Shown here: positions 42,601-45,543 of the stretch, in pieces | Numbering within the stretch: position 1 is the first letter of the stretch | Layout: each line of letters begins with the position of its first letter | Origin: Maylandia zebra | Lineage: Eukaryota; Chordata; Actinopteri; Cichliformes; Cichlidae | Assembly (NCBI RefSeq): GCF_041146795.1 | Contig: NC_135170.1 | Span: 22,128,033 to 22,192,032 of the forward strand | Length of the DNA: 64,000 nucleotides | Reading direction: 5' to 3' | Notes under the pieces: generated by a model | What the model was told of the DNA's origin: nothing | The model's input: the letters and a program-made list of their open reading frames with translations, nothing else | Database searches by the model: none | Made by a program: the position numbers and the translations under genes

Positions 42601-45535
42601 TAAGAACAGATGGCATATCCACAAAATCCACTGCCACTCAGGTATCTGTCATTCACTCATTTATTTAGCAAGAATCCGAAGCACACATCCATAATGTGAG
42701 TGAGGGGATTTAACAGACTGTAAAATGCTATATGCCGTGTGGTGAGTGATGGTGTGGTTTCTGTTGGAAAGAACATAAAAGTCTTCCATAATTATGTGAA
42801 CAGAGTGAATTAAATGTGTAATACAACAATACAAACAATACTGGATAGTGGAACATTCAACCAAAATAAGGGAGTGTCAACAAATGCTAATTTTACTATT
42901 TACATAAATCCTAACTAGGCACTTTACATTAGAGCTAACATGAGAAATTAGTGACGGTCCCTTAATGACCGCACGGCAGAGGCTGCTTCGCAGTAAACGG
43001 CAGTAACAATCGGTAAACAAAGTGTGCGCCAAGGATTAAACAAGGGAGGATAATGGCCGCAGCAAAGAACAAACACGATAAACACAGAAACTTACAGTCT
43101 CATGGACGCACACCGCTAACAGCATTAGAGGAATGAAAATCCACACGGTGAGTAAAACTCTGCTGACTCTTCCCACCTGCAGCTCCGACCGAACTCTCTG
43201 CGTCGACGTGTGCGTAATGATGAGGTAGAATTGTGTCTTCTGATTGGTGAAGAGAATGGGTTGCCTCACCGCTCATTGGCTAAACGGCAGCCGTATGCTG
43301 ATATCTTACTCCGCAGATGCGGCTCCGTTCGTGAGTTCTGCGAACTGGCTGGCCTTTTGTACACCATCTGTTGTGTCAGACGCTGAAGCAGATTCCAAAT
43401 GTTGAGGAAAAATGTTTGGCTCCTGCGTGAAAACAAATACCAAATAATTATCCAGACAAGGCACAGGCCTTCATGTTGTTTACTCACAGTTTGTGAAAAA
43501 CAGTTGAGCTGTGTTGGAGAATTCTGCAGAGGACTTAGGTAAACAGCTAACCTGGTTCACTTTGCTCATATTGACACCTGTTTTACTCTAAAGATATGAG
43601 TCCTTGAATCCATCGAAATGTATTTTTATTAGTGCTGTCAGCATTAATCTCTTTAAAATGACGTTAACGCCATAATGTCATTTTAACTTTATAGCGTAAG
43701 CGGTTAGCTTGTTATTGTTTAGCGGCGTCCAGCTCCACGCATGGGGAGATCCACGGTAACCAGCTAACGTAGATTTGCTGCGTTAATGCGGCTATGGCGT
43801 CAATGTCATTTTAAGTCTGACATCATGTCAAGTTCAGGGTTCATTTTAAGATTATAATCATGACCTATAGGGCCCTGCACGGTGTAGCTCCAACTTACAT
43901 CAGTGATCTTCTTCTGCCTTATCGCCCCAGCAGGTCCCTGAGGTCTTGTGACCAGCGCTTGCTGGTTTTCCAGCATACAAGGTTAAAAACAAACAATGAC
44001 AGAGCGTTTGTGTCAATGGCTCCCAGACTCTGGAACTCGCTCCCTTTGAGTTAGAGATCTGTGGACTCAGTCATTTCTTTTAAAAAGCAGTTAAAAATGT
44101 ATCTGTTTAAACTTGCTTTTGGTTGCTTTTGTTTGTTTGAGGTTGTATGTCCATTTCTGCTTGTGTGAAGCACTTTGTGATTTTATCTTGAAAGGTACTA
44201 TTTAAATAAAATTTTACTTACTTTACATAAGGAGATTAATGCTGACAACATTAATTTTTATATAATAACATGATGACATAACAAAAATGATCAAAGATTA
44301 ATAACTCAGTAATGAACCATGTTCAGGCACAATGAGATCATACCATTTCTTGATTGTTCTCTTGCTCTGTGCTTGTTTCCATCATGTCAGCAGAATCATC
44401 ATTTGTTCTATTCAAGTCCTGCAGTGGTGAGGGATAAATTTAAGATGTATTTCGTATAATAAAAGAAGTGTGATCAATTTTGTTATATTGATACCTACCA
44501 GTGTGAAATGCATTACATGCACAGTAAATGTTACATTAAATACATTATCTTGTACTCGAGTATTGCGAGGTTATTTTTCTGAATGTCACAGTGCTCACAC
44601 ACAACCTCCACTCTGATGCATTGCATACACTATTAATCTACTGATCTTCACCGCCATTTTTCTTTTTTTATAAAAAAAACTCCTCAGTATATTTAAACTT
44701 TTATGGCTTTATGTTCCAGGATTTTTTTGTAACATTTAATAAAACATTACCTGTAAGTATTCTCTGAGCCTCCTTTTAAACTTTACTCTTGGTCCAATTT
44801 TTGGAATCAAAGTATTGATTCTGCCTGACTCGAGACTTAGGAAAGCTTCTTTGTCAATACCCTCCTCTGCAACAAAACGAAGTATTCAAATTGAAATTAG
44901 ACAAACAAATATCAATATGGCATTACAGTACAGCAGTAATTTATGAAGGACCAAACTATAATAAAATACCTTCAAATCTGTGAATCAGCTCACTGAGATG
45001 CCATTCAGTTAATTTTTCCTGGACAAAATGACATGTCTCCATCTACAGAATCAAAACAAACACATCACACATTAATGAAACAATAGACCTGCTGATATAG
45101 AATAAAAAATAGCTGCCTTACCTGTAAGTAATCTTTCAGTCTCTTTCTAAACTGTACTCTTGGTCCAATTTTAGGAAACAGTAAATTAATTCGGATTGAA
45201 TCTCCAAGGTTTAGAAACGTCTCCTTGTCAATGCCTTCATCTGAAATAATGCCAACAACAAAATAAAATATTCAAAAGTCAGATGAAGCTAACACTGCAA
45301 AACATTAATATTCATCAACTTTGAATATGAAAGACTTTTTTTATTATAAGTCATAAATCACAGGAATATCCATACTGACTTCTGAATCAGTAAATTTCGA
45401 TGCTGTTCTAGTGCCATTACAGATACAACAATTCCCATTAAAGAATAATAATAAACTCATACCTTTAAATCTCTGCATGAACTCACTGAATCCCCATTCA
45501 GTTAGTTTGTCCTGGACAAATCCAGATGTCTCCAT
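3203..45535 (-). CDS. nuggc-like: Gene A: SAM-SAM-GTPase protein, nuclear GTPase SLIP-GC-like (3' end not in window)
   Basis: Eighteen exons were joined by GT-AG sites and reading phase: 45463-45543 (ATG at 45533-45535), 45122-45240, 44970-45042, 44751-44866, 44344-44418, 17330-17374, 15935-15959, 15633-15719, 14407-14494, 9228-9447, 8839-9084, 5429-5635, 5146-5321, 4347-4431, 4180-4267, 3916-4037, 3444-3614 and 3203-3351. They give 2165 coding nt (about 721 residues) without a stop. Residues 1-127 form two SAM domains. Then come an acidic linker, a basic KRK exon, a GTPase with P-loop GETGAGKSS (about residue 248), G3 DLPGSGD (about 438) and G4 SKSD (about 508), and a helical region. SLIP-GC is a dynamin-like nuclear GTPase known from germinal-centre B cells of mammals; a nuclear GTP-hydrolysis role is inferred from family. 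The link between the SAM exons and the GTPase exons across a 26.9-kb intron rests on orientation, matching phase 0 and the similar linker sequence, so it is less certain than the rest. Confidence 0.7.
3768..3849. repeat. Poly-A followed by (AT)n microsatellite
   Basis: About 27 A residues run directly into about 27 AT units, inside the intron between gene A exons 16 and 17. Confidence 0.95.
4432..5145. other. Intron of gene A without a recognised element
   Basis: This intron between exons 13 and 14 contains a T/C-rich tract ending near 5118 and no domain-bearing frame. The 105-codon frame at 4492-4809 has no recognisable similarity and lies antisense to the host intron. Confidence 0.4.
5146..5321 (-). 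CDS. Gene A exon 13: GTPase G4 (SKSD)
   Basis: A 176-nt exon encoding IVGDCCVVWIVTEIKRAAS and, later, FICSKSD. SKSD is a T/NKxD-type guanine-specificity motif. It is followed by a GTAAGT donor. Confidence 0.8.
5429..5635 (-). CDS. Gene A exon 12: GTPase G3 (DLPGSGD)
   Basis: A 207-nt phase-0 exon encoding PIVKCVTVKVPNKDLLQHVT followed by LVDLPGSGDCNKSRDEMWKR. DxxG in DLPG is the G3 magnesium-binding motif. The donor is GTCATT, weaker than the GTAATT of gene B at the same place, but still GT. Confidence 0.8.
6060..6640 (+). repeat. Possible solo LTR or other promoter-bearing repeat
   Basis: Within the 3.2-kb intron between exons 11 and 12 lies a stretch with a 24-G tract (6139-6162), a CA-rich patch (6359-6393) and an ATAAAAAGG TATA-like site near 6474, followed by about 120 bp resembling an R/U5 region. 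I could not find convincing terminal repeats or a target duplication, so this is a guess from layout. Confidence 0.25.
6139..6162. repeat. Poly-G tract
   Basis: Twenty-four consecutive G residues. The length may be unreliable in an assembly. Confidence 0.95.
6700..8205. mobile_element. Probable internally deleted DNA transposon with GAGTTAA-type terminal repeats
   Basis: Both ends are dense in inverted and direct copies of GTGTTAA/GAGTTAA-type words (6720-6910 and 8000-8195), while the middle is different in texture. Inside are a first-exon-like segment ending ATGCTTG|GTAAGT near 7047 and an acceptor (CCGCACAG near 7634) followed by an open frame to 7866 and a possible AATAAA at 7863. This looks like a transposon reduced to its first and last exons. 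The exact termini and target duplication are not resolved. Confidence 0.4.
7657..7866 (+). CDS. Small open frame in the last exon of the 6.7-8.2 kb repeat
   Basis: A 69-codon frame from MGESRSALKFHKGMNEGHAY to a TAA that overlaps an AATAAA signal. I recognise no domain. Its position after a good splice acceptor and at a poly-A signal suggests the C-terminal end of a transposon-borne protein rather than a free-standing gene. Confidence 0.25.
   Translation: MGESRSALKFHKGMNEGHAYCIEEISDENAVICIYHVRPFDKQNSNESENMYTVTSFRKCFEIVVHSSE
8785..8824. repeat. GA-rich simple repeat
   Basis: Imperfect GAGA/GATA repeat lying just outside the donor site of gene A exon 11. Confidence 0.85.
8839..9084 (-). CDS. 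Gene A exon 11: acidic linker with coding trinucleotide repeat
   Basis: A 246-nt phase-0 exon beginning EWNDELWYLLQSAGDKNNEE, then ten consecutive Asp codons from a (TCA/TGA)n-type microsatellite at about 8985-9019, then KLSALYGEEWKK. The paralogous exon in gene B (56131-56352) has a shorter mixed acidic stretch, so the poly-Asp tract is a repeat expansion in gene A. Confidence 0.8.
9228..9447 (-). CDS. Gene A exon 10: GTPase G1/P-loop
   Basis: A 220-nt exon carrying VQIGVFGETGAGKSSLINAI, a canonical P-loop GxxxxGKS, then a switch I-like SACTSV stretch and an EFLKTE end before the GTAAAG donor. It is the clearest evidence for GTP binding by this gene. Confidence 0.85.
9709..11140. mobile_element. 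Non-autonomous hAT-type element, 1432 bp
   Basis: The ends are inverted: TAGGGATGGGTATTGA on the left and TCGATACCCATCCCTA on the right. Imperfect 8-bp target duplications flank them: CTTAGTAG at 9701-9708 and CTTAATAG at 11141-11148. The interior has repeated GATTCGATT/AACGATT words near the left end and an AACCGGTTCT palindrome near the right end. No transposase frame is visible. An 8-bp duplication points to the hAT superfamily. Confidence 0.75.
11297..11473. mobile_element. Short hAT-like MITE, 177 bp
   Basis: The two ends form a long inverted repeat (CCTCGAGGGCCGGTGTCCTG against CAGGACACCAGCCCTCGAGG) starting CAGGGGTTTC and ending GACACCTG. It is flanked by TGATGTAAAT at 11287-11296 and 11474-11483. 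The 10-bp match may be an 8-bp duplication plus chance. Confidence 0.75.
11484..12429. other. Gene A intron, AT-rich, no recognised element
   Basis: No exon or bounded repeat was identified. Around 11690-11900 there is a sequence with a TTTATTTGTCACATA stretch that looks like a reversed retroposon tail, but no boundaries could be set. Confidence 0.35.
12429..12506. repeat. (CA)n microsatellite, left part
   Basis: About 38 CA units directly abut the left end of the LTR-like element 12507-13157. Confidence 0.95.
12507..13157 (+). mobile_element. Probable solo LTR inserted into a (CA)n microsatellite
   Basis: The 651-bp segment begins TGTGATGG and ends CCATCACA, so the ends are TG...CA and mutually inverted over 8 bp. 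Both flanks are (CA)n, consistent with a CACAC target duplication. Inside, in plus orientation, are ACTATTTAAG (near 12951) as a TATA-like box and AATAAA (near 13091) as a poly-A signal, in the correct order for an LTR. Confidence 0.55.
13158..13223. repeat. (CA)n microsatellite, right part
   Basis: About 33 CA units continue from the right end of the LTR-like element. They are likely the other half of the same original array. Confidence 0.95.
14407..14494 (-). CDS. Gene A exon 9: helix before the GTPase domain
   Basis: An 88-nt exon encoding EAVILPNIKGIMEEVTARLQ and continuing to FLK, with GACAG acceptor and GTGAGT donor. It aligns with gene B 57649-57736 (ESIILSDVKSIMTFVHERL). Confidence 0.7.
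14557..15610. mobile_element. Non-autonomous hAT element, 1054 bp
   Basis: The ends CAGGGGTCTCAAACTCA and TGAGTTTGAGACCCCTG are perfect inverted repeats. They are flanked by an exact 8-bp target duplication GTTTAGAG (14549-14556 and 15611-15618). No transposase frame is visible. The insertion lies in the intron between gene A exons 8 and 9, ending only 22 bp from exon 8. Confidence 0.85.
15633..15719 (-). CDS. Gene A exon 8: basic linker, possible nuclear localisation signal
   Basis: An 87-nt exon beginning GKRKPNPQGKSSKQPAAKQQ. The KRK cluster and later lysines resemble a basic nuclear-import signal, consistent with the nuclear location reported for SLIP-GC. It sits just left of the 3' edge of the hAT insertion 14557-15610. 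Confidence 0.65.
15935..15959 (-). CDS. Gene A exon 7: 25-nt micro-exon
   Basis: Encodes VFPSTSNK plus the first base of the next codon, flanked by CCTCAG and GTGAGA. It matches gene B 60069-60093 (VLPSTSDT) in length and position. Confidence 0.65.
15960..17329. other. Gene A intron between exons 6 and 7
   Basis: I see no exon or bounded repeat. A short direct repeat of GTCATTATTCTTATGAC lies near 17105-17140. A candidate extra exon at about 17211-17236 ends in a GTAAGG donor, but its length would break the reading frame, so I did not include it. Confidence 0.35.
17330..17374 (-). CDS. Gene A exon 6: linker micro-exon
   Basis: A 45-nt phase-0 exon encoding EEQYTSQEMDSFATQ between CTAG and GTAAGT. 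Its counterpart in gene B is 60536-60577, with the same flanking splice signals. Confidence 0.6.
17375..18670. other. Start of the 26.9-kb gene A intron, mostly unrecognised
   Basis: Near 17598-17700 a TGTCACGG start and a TTTTATT stretch resemble the reversed end of an LTR, but no second end was found. The rest, including an A-rich tract at 18335-18365, shows nothing I can name. Confidence 0.3.
18674..19115 (-). pseudogene. 3' fragment of a restriction-like-endonuclease LINE (R2/R4/Rex6-like)
   Basis: The minus strand encodes WKDRPLHSMYHRQIEEVADI, later HTRQDPRYRLCKDVPETIQH. The C-x2-C...H arrangement with surrounding RQDPR.RLCK..PET.QH resembles the zinc knuckle region near the C terminus of LINEs with a restriction-like endonuclease. 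The final Cys of the knuckle appears to be replaced by Phe (ITAGFK), and the frame ends in lysine-rich sequence, so this is a decayed fragment without the endonuclease core. Confidence 0.5.
19140..19460. repeat. Repeat fragment shared with 63205-63290
   Basis: The segment around 19385-19445 (GGGCCAGTCTCTAGTCAAAA, then CCCGGGCCAATTTTCTGTCC) matches, in reverse orientation, sequence near 63213-63280. It begins near CAGGGGCGGGTCTAGC at 19148, which looks like a hAT end. No complete boundaries are visible. Confidence 0.4.
19598..19896 (+). pseudogene. Remnant of a hAT transposon: first transposase exon and terminal sequence
   Basis: An ATG at 19598 opens MAAVNDGPGVGFLSWKYAHY, which resembles the first residues of fish BED-finger hAT transposases. 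The following sequence consists of repeated AGTAACT/GTTACTTT words and ends ACCCAACACTG, a common hAT terminus. No BED finger or catalytic domain remains. The right end abuts the duplicated block at 19897, so the element was cut there. Confidence 0.4.
21643..21960 (+). other. Plus-strand exon-like segments of the transposon block (copy A)
   Basis: After a TCCTACAG acceptor the plus strand reads EKAKCPKERVDLSAATQRSL and then, after GGTTGG, VGESPAQTKKMQQKPKSPTT-like sequence. In copy B the two parts are separated by about 75 bp with a GTAAG-type junction; in copy A most of that spacer is missing. This could be a second small gene of the element. I do not recognise it. Confidence 0.3.
23483..25492 (-). 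CDS. Transposase_21/tnp2-like transposase, main exon, copy A (intact frame)
   Basis: After a TTTTCAG acceptor the exon encodes about 669 residues, starting SNEPIRSWATVTQGQSPTTF. Visible features are N-terminal CxxC pairs (YCQEC...CCSHC), TWNFDEVPIFSTTRYSIWPL and VINELPYTQRQENMIVAGFW, GCDWCLHPGTV, LPLFDIVFGFVPEYMHSVLV, and a DUF4218-like part (YGEENVSFNCHQLIHLADCV, then NWGPLWATSAFSFE). These match the general order of tnp2/Transposase_21 proteins of CACTA elements found in animals. A WNFD acidic residue and EYMH replace the more usual DG and DYMH patterns. No stop interrupts it, so it may still be translatable. Confidence 0.7.
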   Translation of the reverse strand, partial: SNEPIRSWATVTQGQSPTTFTMFYCQECKNFMGNDPDSCCSHCASVFNKASSIQNGNFFLYSSLKNLLKGILENYSTELLPKTVKDEHDNIKDVMDGMMYQNLLREGKLAADDLTLTWNFDEVPIFSTTRYSIWPLQFVINELPYTQRQENMIVAGFWFGQGKPHMNTFLKPFVDECCDLAQNPFQWRDSRGTLHSSKVFCLVCSSDAVARPLLRNCKQFNGEYGCDWCLHPGTVVPKGSGSVRSYRYDETKQASRSKNMFVENTSEYGVKGMYLLSRLPLFDIVFGFVPEYMHSVLVGVTKQLIGLWLNSENSKKAWYVGQQISQMDSYLRMLKPPSEMSRSLQSLKGRDSWKASEWRAFLLFYAVSVLPGILQPSFLQHFFCLSISIHILLQESVSQNDLQLAHENLVLFVRNMEELYGEENVSFNCHQLIHLADCVRNWGPLWATSAFSFEKNSANLRALLSNINYNPQKIQDKFLRWQRLPSHLRSLVSNGNSPLARISPVNETTDCYNLLGNSRHLDITGSIKLAIEELLNRPVSFRSVEAFDSFINRNTVYSVNHEEADRTDCVIKLKNGCYGEIQFIVRFKENCVCTSNCVCSTISVIVVQLFYIKRDAEDSRMIPDSASRTIFVKVERITQLKAFFLRDVRCKCMYVDGWLVPLPNSYERY
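25584..25652 (-). CDS. Small upstream exon, copy A (MQDHNIF...)
   Basis: A 69-nt phase-0 exon encoding MQDHNIFPFQLESASAVDRG plus SDT, between TTTTAG and GTAAGA. It contains the first ATG in frame with the transposase exon, so it is a plausible start exon. It is paralogous to the exon at 25901-25969. Confidence 0.5.
25901..25969 (-). CDS. Small upstream exon, copy A (EPNIFPQ...)
   Basis: A 69-nt phase-0 exon encoding EPNIFPQHLESSSASDTTDG plus KDT, between CACGCAG and GTAAGA. It has the same length and similar sequence as 25584-25652, an exon duplication. It could be a 5' exon of the transposase or, because it is phase 0 and Ser/Asp-rich, an optional linker exon of gene A. Confidence 0.45.
26035..26640 (-). 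mobile_element. Solo LTR, 606 bp, in copy A
   Basis: Ends are TGTCATG and CATGACA, flanked by a 5-bp target duplication CTCAC (26030-26034 and 26641-26645). The empty site is preserved in copy B near 43486. On the minus strand a TATTTAGG TATA-like site is followed by AATAAA near 26121, so the LTR points left. Its 5' start resembles that of the solo LTR 37827-38304. Confidence 0.85.
26778..27109. mobile_element. Truncated copy of the hAT MITE with nested LINE tail
   Basis: This part of copy A matches 43630-43952 of copy B (TAGTGCTGTCAGCATTAATC start, then the LINE fragment from 27018) and stops abruptly at 27109 in the middle of the LINE sequence. Confidence 0.6.
27135..27245 (-). pseudogene. 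Decayed third relic of the transposase 3' end
   Basis: The sequence around 27150-27235 (ACATTTACACCTAACAC, then AAGGCTTTGAGTTAATTTGC, then CTTTCCACTTCCACAAAAAC) is a diverged match to the last coding part of the transposases at 23530-23620 and 32160-32250. It is much older than the two near-identical copies. Confidence 0.5.
27375..27960. mobile_element. Head-to-head pair of Penelope-like element 3' ends
   Basis: A large imperfect inverted repeat is centred near 27580. The left arm read on the minus strand and the right arm read on the plus strand both encode NRGGGLRH followed by QLSAIYxPV, which resembles the conserved end of Penelope-like proteins after the GIY-YIG domain. Both arms end in the same tail with GATGAGAGGTGAAAC words (minus at 27418-27450, plus at 27883-27910). 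The arrangement suggests two 5'-truncated copies in inverted orientation. Confidence 0.6.
27970..28417. repeat. Direct repeat unit also present at 30175-30640 and 21620-22010
   Basis: This segment repeats the exon-like KAKYPKERVALSAATQRSL coding stretch, a 3' part VGESPAQTRKMQQKPNCPTT, and the following CTTAACCGTCAGGAGCAAG tract. It precedes copy B and is missing in front of copy A. Confidence 0.55.
30193..30417 (+). other. Plus-strand exon-like segments of the transposon block (copy B)
   Basis: After TCCTACAG the plus strand encodes EKAKCPKERVALSAATHRSL up to a TAAGAC junction. After CTTCTTTAG it encodes VGESPAQTKKMQQKPKCPTT up to GTGTGA. I do not recognise the product, and no start codon is fixed. 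Confidence 0.3.
32112..33564 (-). pseudogene. Transposase_21/tnp2-like transposase, copy B, 3' part
   Basis: The last 478 codons are open and nearly identical to copy A, including the EYMHSVLVGV and NWGPLWATSAFSFE regions. They contain an extra 30 bp near 33337-33366 (AREAEGSHE-type residues) absent from copy A. The frame is cut at 33564 by the 708-bp insertion, so the gene is broken. Confidence 0.65.
33565..34272 (-). mobile_element. LINE-like insertion with (ATCA)n tail, 708 bp
   Basis: Comparison with copy A shows extra sequence between TTTTGAT and GATGAATG. The left edge is (ATCA)n at 33565-33613 followed by TTTATTTATAAAGCACTTTT, which reversed is an L2-type retroposon tail ending in a TGAT microsatellite. 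A C tract (33749-33774) lies inside. The likely target duplication TGAT (33561-33564, 34273-34276) cannot be told apart from the tail repeat. No coding frame remains. Confidence 0.65.
33749..33774. repeat. Poly-C tract
   Basis: Twenty-six consecutive C residues followed by C-rich and CA-rich sequence, within the LINE-like insertion. Confidence 0.95.
34273..34863 (-). pseudogene. Transposase_21/tnp2-like transposase, copy B, 5' part of main exon
   Basis: This carries the SNEPIRSWATVTQ start and the TWNFDEVPIF and VINELPYTQRQ regions, then runs into the insertion at 34272. Together with 32112-33564 it is the same exon as 23483-25492 of copy A. Confidence 0.65.
34955..35023 (-). CDS. Small upstream exon, copy B (MQGHNMF...)
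   Basis: Equivalent of 25584-25652, with the same splice sites and a few substitutions. It belongs to the broken copy B gene. Confidence 0.4.
35287..36160 (-). repeat. BEL/Pao 3' LTR
   Basis: The 874-bp LTR at the 3' end of the minus-oriented element, TG...CA ended. It differs from the other LTR at the start of the TCATTCACTC-type stretch (near 35450) and at GCGAAATGG/GCGAACTGG (near 36141). Confidence 0.92.
36161..36175 (-). promoter_or_regulatory. Polypurine-tract-like site of the BEL/Pao element
   Basis: On the minus strand AGTTGGGGGCGGC lies directly next to the 3' LTR, the position of a plus-strand primer. It is short and interrupted by C and T. Confidence 0.5.
36207..36938 (-). pseudogene. 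BEL/Pao integrase, C-terminal part
   Basis: The frame continues directly, in phase, from the pol segment above after a TAG at 36939-36941. It includes RFNPPQAPHFGGSWEREIRS, which contains the last catalytic Glu region of integrases, and a C-terminal DUF5641-like tail (VGTIVLIVDQQLPRALWPVG). A start codon at 36827 is incidental. Confidence 0.7.
36939..37821 (-). pseudogene. BEL/Pao integrase zinc-binding and N-terminal catalytic part
   Basis: The frame includes HPGSERVFAELRRRFWILRG and CPECRRWRSQPVIPKMADLP (integrase H2C2 zinc-binding region) and FYSTGVDCFGPYLVKMGRRT (first catalytic Asp). It ends at an in-frame amber codon at 36939-36941. Upstream it is cut at 37821-37826 by the solo LTR. 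Confidence 0.75.
37827..38304 (-). mobile_element. Solo LTR inside the BEL/Pao pol region, 478 bp
   Basis: Ends TGTCAGG and CCTGACA are flanked by a 5-bp duplication AGCTG (37822-37826 and 38305-38309). On the minus strand it has a TATTTATG TATA-like site and AATAAAACACC near 37905. It resembles 26035-26640 at the start (TGTCA.GG.TCCTGGG on the minus strand), so both may be one LTR family. Confidence 0.85.
38305..42452 (-). pseudogene. BEL/Pao Gag-Pol: Gag, protease, reverse transcriptase, RNase H
   Basis: From ATG at 42452 an open frame runs about 1380 codons before entering the inserted solo LTR. Rough residue positions are Gag DUF1759-like 285-460, zinc knuckle region 525-575 (CWRCGRDHPEAQC), aspartic protease about 645 (AILDDGSE), reverse transcriptase about 900-1150 with YVDN near 1065 (where YVDD is usual), and RNase H from about 1250 (FSDASEKAYGAVAYLR). 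The final codons before 38214 come from the insertion. The order is that of BEL/Pao elements with Peptidase_A17 and DUF1758 domains. Confidence 0.85.
42473..42489 (-). promoter_or_regulatory. Primer-binding site, tRNA-Tyr type
   Basis: Directly inside the 5' LTR the plus strand reads TCCGGCTCGAAGGACCA. This equals the 3' end of vertebrate tRNA-Tyr with CCA added, as I know it, over 17 nt. The minus strand is therefore the primer-binding site TGGTCCTTCGAGCCGGA. Confidence 0.8.
42490..43363 (-). repeat. BEL/Pao 5' LTR
   Basis: The 874-bp LTR at the 5' end of the minus-oriented element, followed by target duplication CCATC and the rest of the interrupted exon of copy B. Confidence 0.92.
43630..44253. 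mobile_element. hAT MITE carrying a nested LINE 3' end
   Basis: Ends TAGTGCTGTCAGC and GCTGACAACATTA are inverted with two mismatches and are flanked by ATTTTTAT on both sides (43622-43629, 44254-44261), an 8-bp duplication. TTAACGCCATAATGTCATTT-type words fill the left part. The LINE fragment 43856-44220 sits inside. Confidence 0.7.
43856..44220 (+). mobile_element. L2-like LINE 3' end
   Basis: The frame reads MTYRALHGVAPTYISDLLLP, then RSLRSCDQRLLV and WNSLPLS, the characteristic last part of L2-clade reverse transcriptases. It is followed by AAGCACTTTGTGATTTTATC and a short AT-rich tail. It is 5'-truncated, and another family member lies at 61555-62245. Confidence 0.65.
44344..44418 (-). 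CDS. Gene A exon 5: acidic/polar linker after the SAM domains
   Basis: A 75-nt phase-0 exon that encodes a Ser/Thr/Asp/Glu/Asn-rich stretch ending TSTEQENNQEM, with CTGCAG acceptor and GTATGA donor. Its end resembles exon 6 of gene A (EEQYTSQEM) and exon 1 of gene B (EEQNSNQE), which supports continuity of the SAM part with the GTPase part. Confidence 0.6.
44751..44866 (-). CDS. Gene A exon 4: second half of SAM domain 2
   Basis: A 116-nt exon paralogous to exon 2 (GIDKEAFLSL, then KIGPRVKFKRRLREYLQ), bounded by TTGCAG and GTAATG and ending in phase 0. The exon 1-2 and 3-4 pairs show an internal duplication of a two-exon SAM module. Confidence 0.72.
44970..45042 (-). CDS. Gene A exon 3: first half of SAM domain 2
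   Basis: A 73-nt exon paralogous to the coding part of exon 1, encoding METCHFVQEKLTEWHLSEL and onward. It also begins with ATG, so an alternative start giving a one-SAM protein is possible. Its phase (1) matches exon 4. Confidence 0.72.
45122..45240 (-). CDS. Gene A exon 2: second half of SAM domain 1
   Basis: It encodes the GIDKETFLNL...KIGPRVQF...YLQ half of a SAM domain, between TTTCAG and GTAAGG. The 119-nt exon completes the codon opened by exon 1 and ends in phase 0. Confidence 0.75.
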
Positions 45536-45543
45536 GGAATTTG
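45463..45543 (-). CDS. Gene A exon 1: start codon and first half of SAM domain 1
   Basis: On the minus strand an acceptor (CCACAG) precedes 8 nt of 5' UTR and then ATG at 45535. It encodes METSGFVQDKLTEWGFSEF and continues to a GTATGA donor. The residue pattern (V..KL.EWG.SE....F) is the start of a SAM fold. At least one non-coding 5' exon must lie upstream because the ATG exon begins with a splice acceptor. Confidence 0.75.

Larger units (their letters stand above)
35287..43363 (-). mobile_element. Full-length BEL/Pao LTR retrotransposon, recent, with defects
   Basis: Two 874-bp LTRs (35287-36160 and 42490-43363) begin TGTAATGG and end TTTTGTACA. A 5-bp target duplication CCATC flanks the element (35282-35286, 43364-43368), and copy A preserves the empty site at about 25914. 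By eye the LTRs differ at two positions, which indicates a young insertion. The element reads on the minus strand: Gag, zinc knuckles, protease, reverse transcriptase, RNase H, integrase. It is interrupted by a solo LTR (37827-38304) and an amber stop (36939-36941), so it cannot encode a complete Pol now. Confidence 0.92.
35272..43422 (-). pseudogene. Small upstream exon, copy B, split by the BEL/Pao insertion
   Basis: The exon equivalent to 25901-25969 is present as 43364-43422 and 35272-35286, separated by the retrotransposon. The insertion site is inside the coding sequence. Confidence 0.6.
28418..43629 (-). mobile_element. Duplicated block, copy B: Transposase_21/tnp2-like element with nested insertions
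   Basis: Copy B matches copy A from 19897 onward, interrupted by a 708-bp insertion (33565-34272) and the BEL/Pao element (35287-43363), then continues past the point where copy A ends. The internal segment 30175-30640 is a direct repeat of 27970-28417. Neither copy shows terminal CACTA repeats. Confidence 0.6.

Noticed and set aside
19897..43629. CACTA terminal inverted repeats at the block edges
   Set aside because: I looked for CACTA/TAGTG ends with 3-bp duplications near the block edges and found none; both edges of copy A look like truncations.
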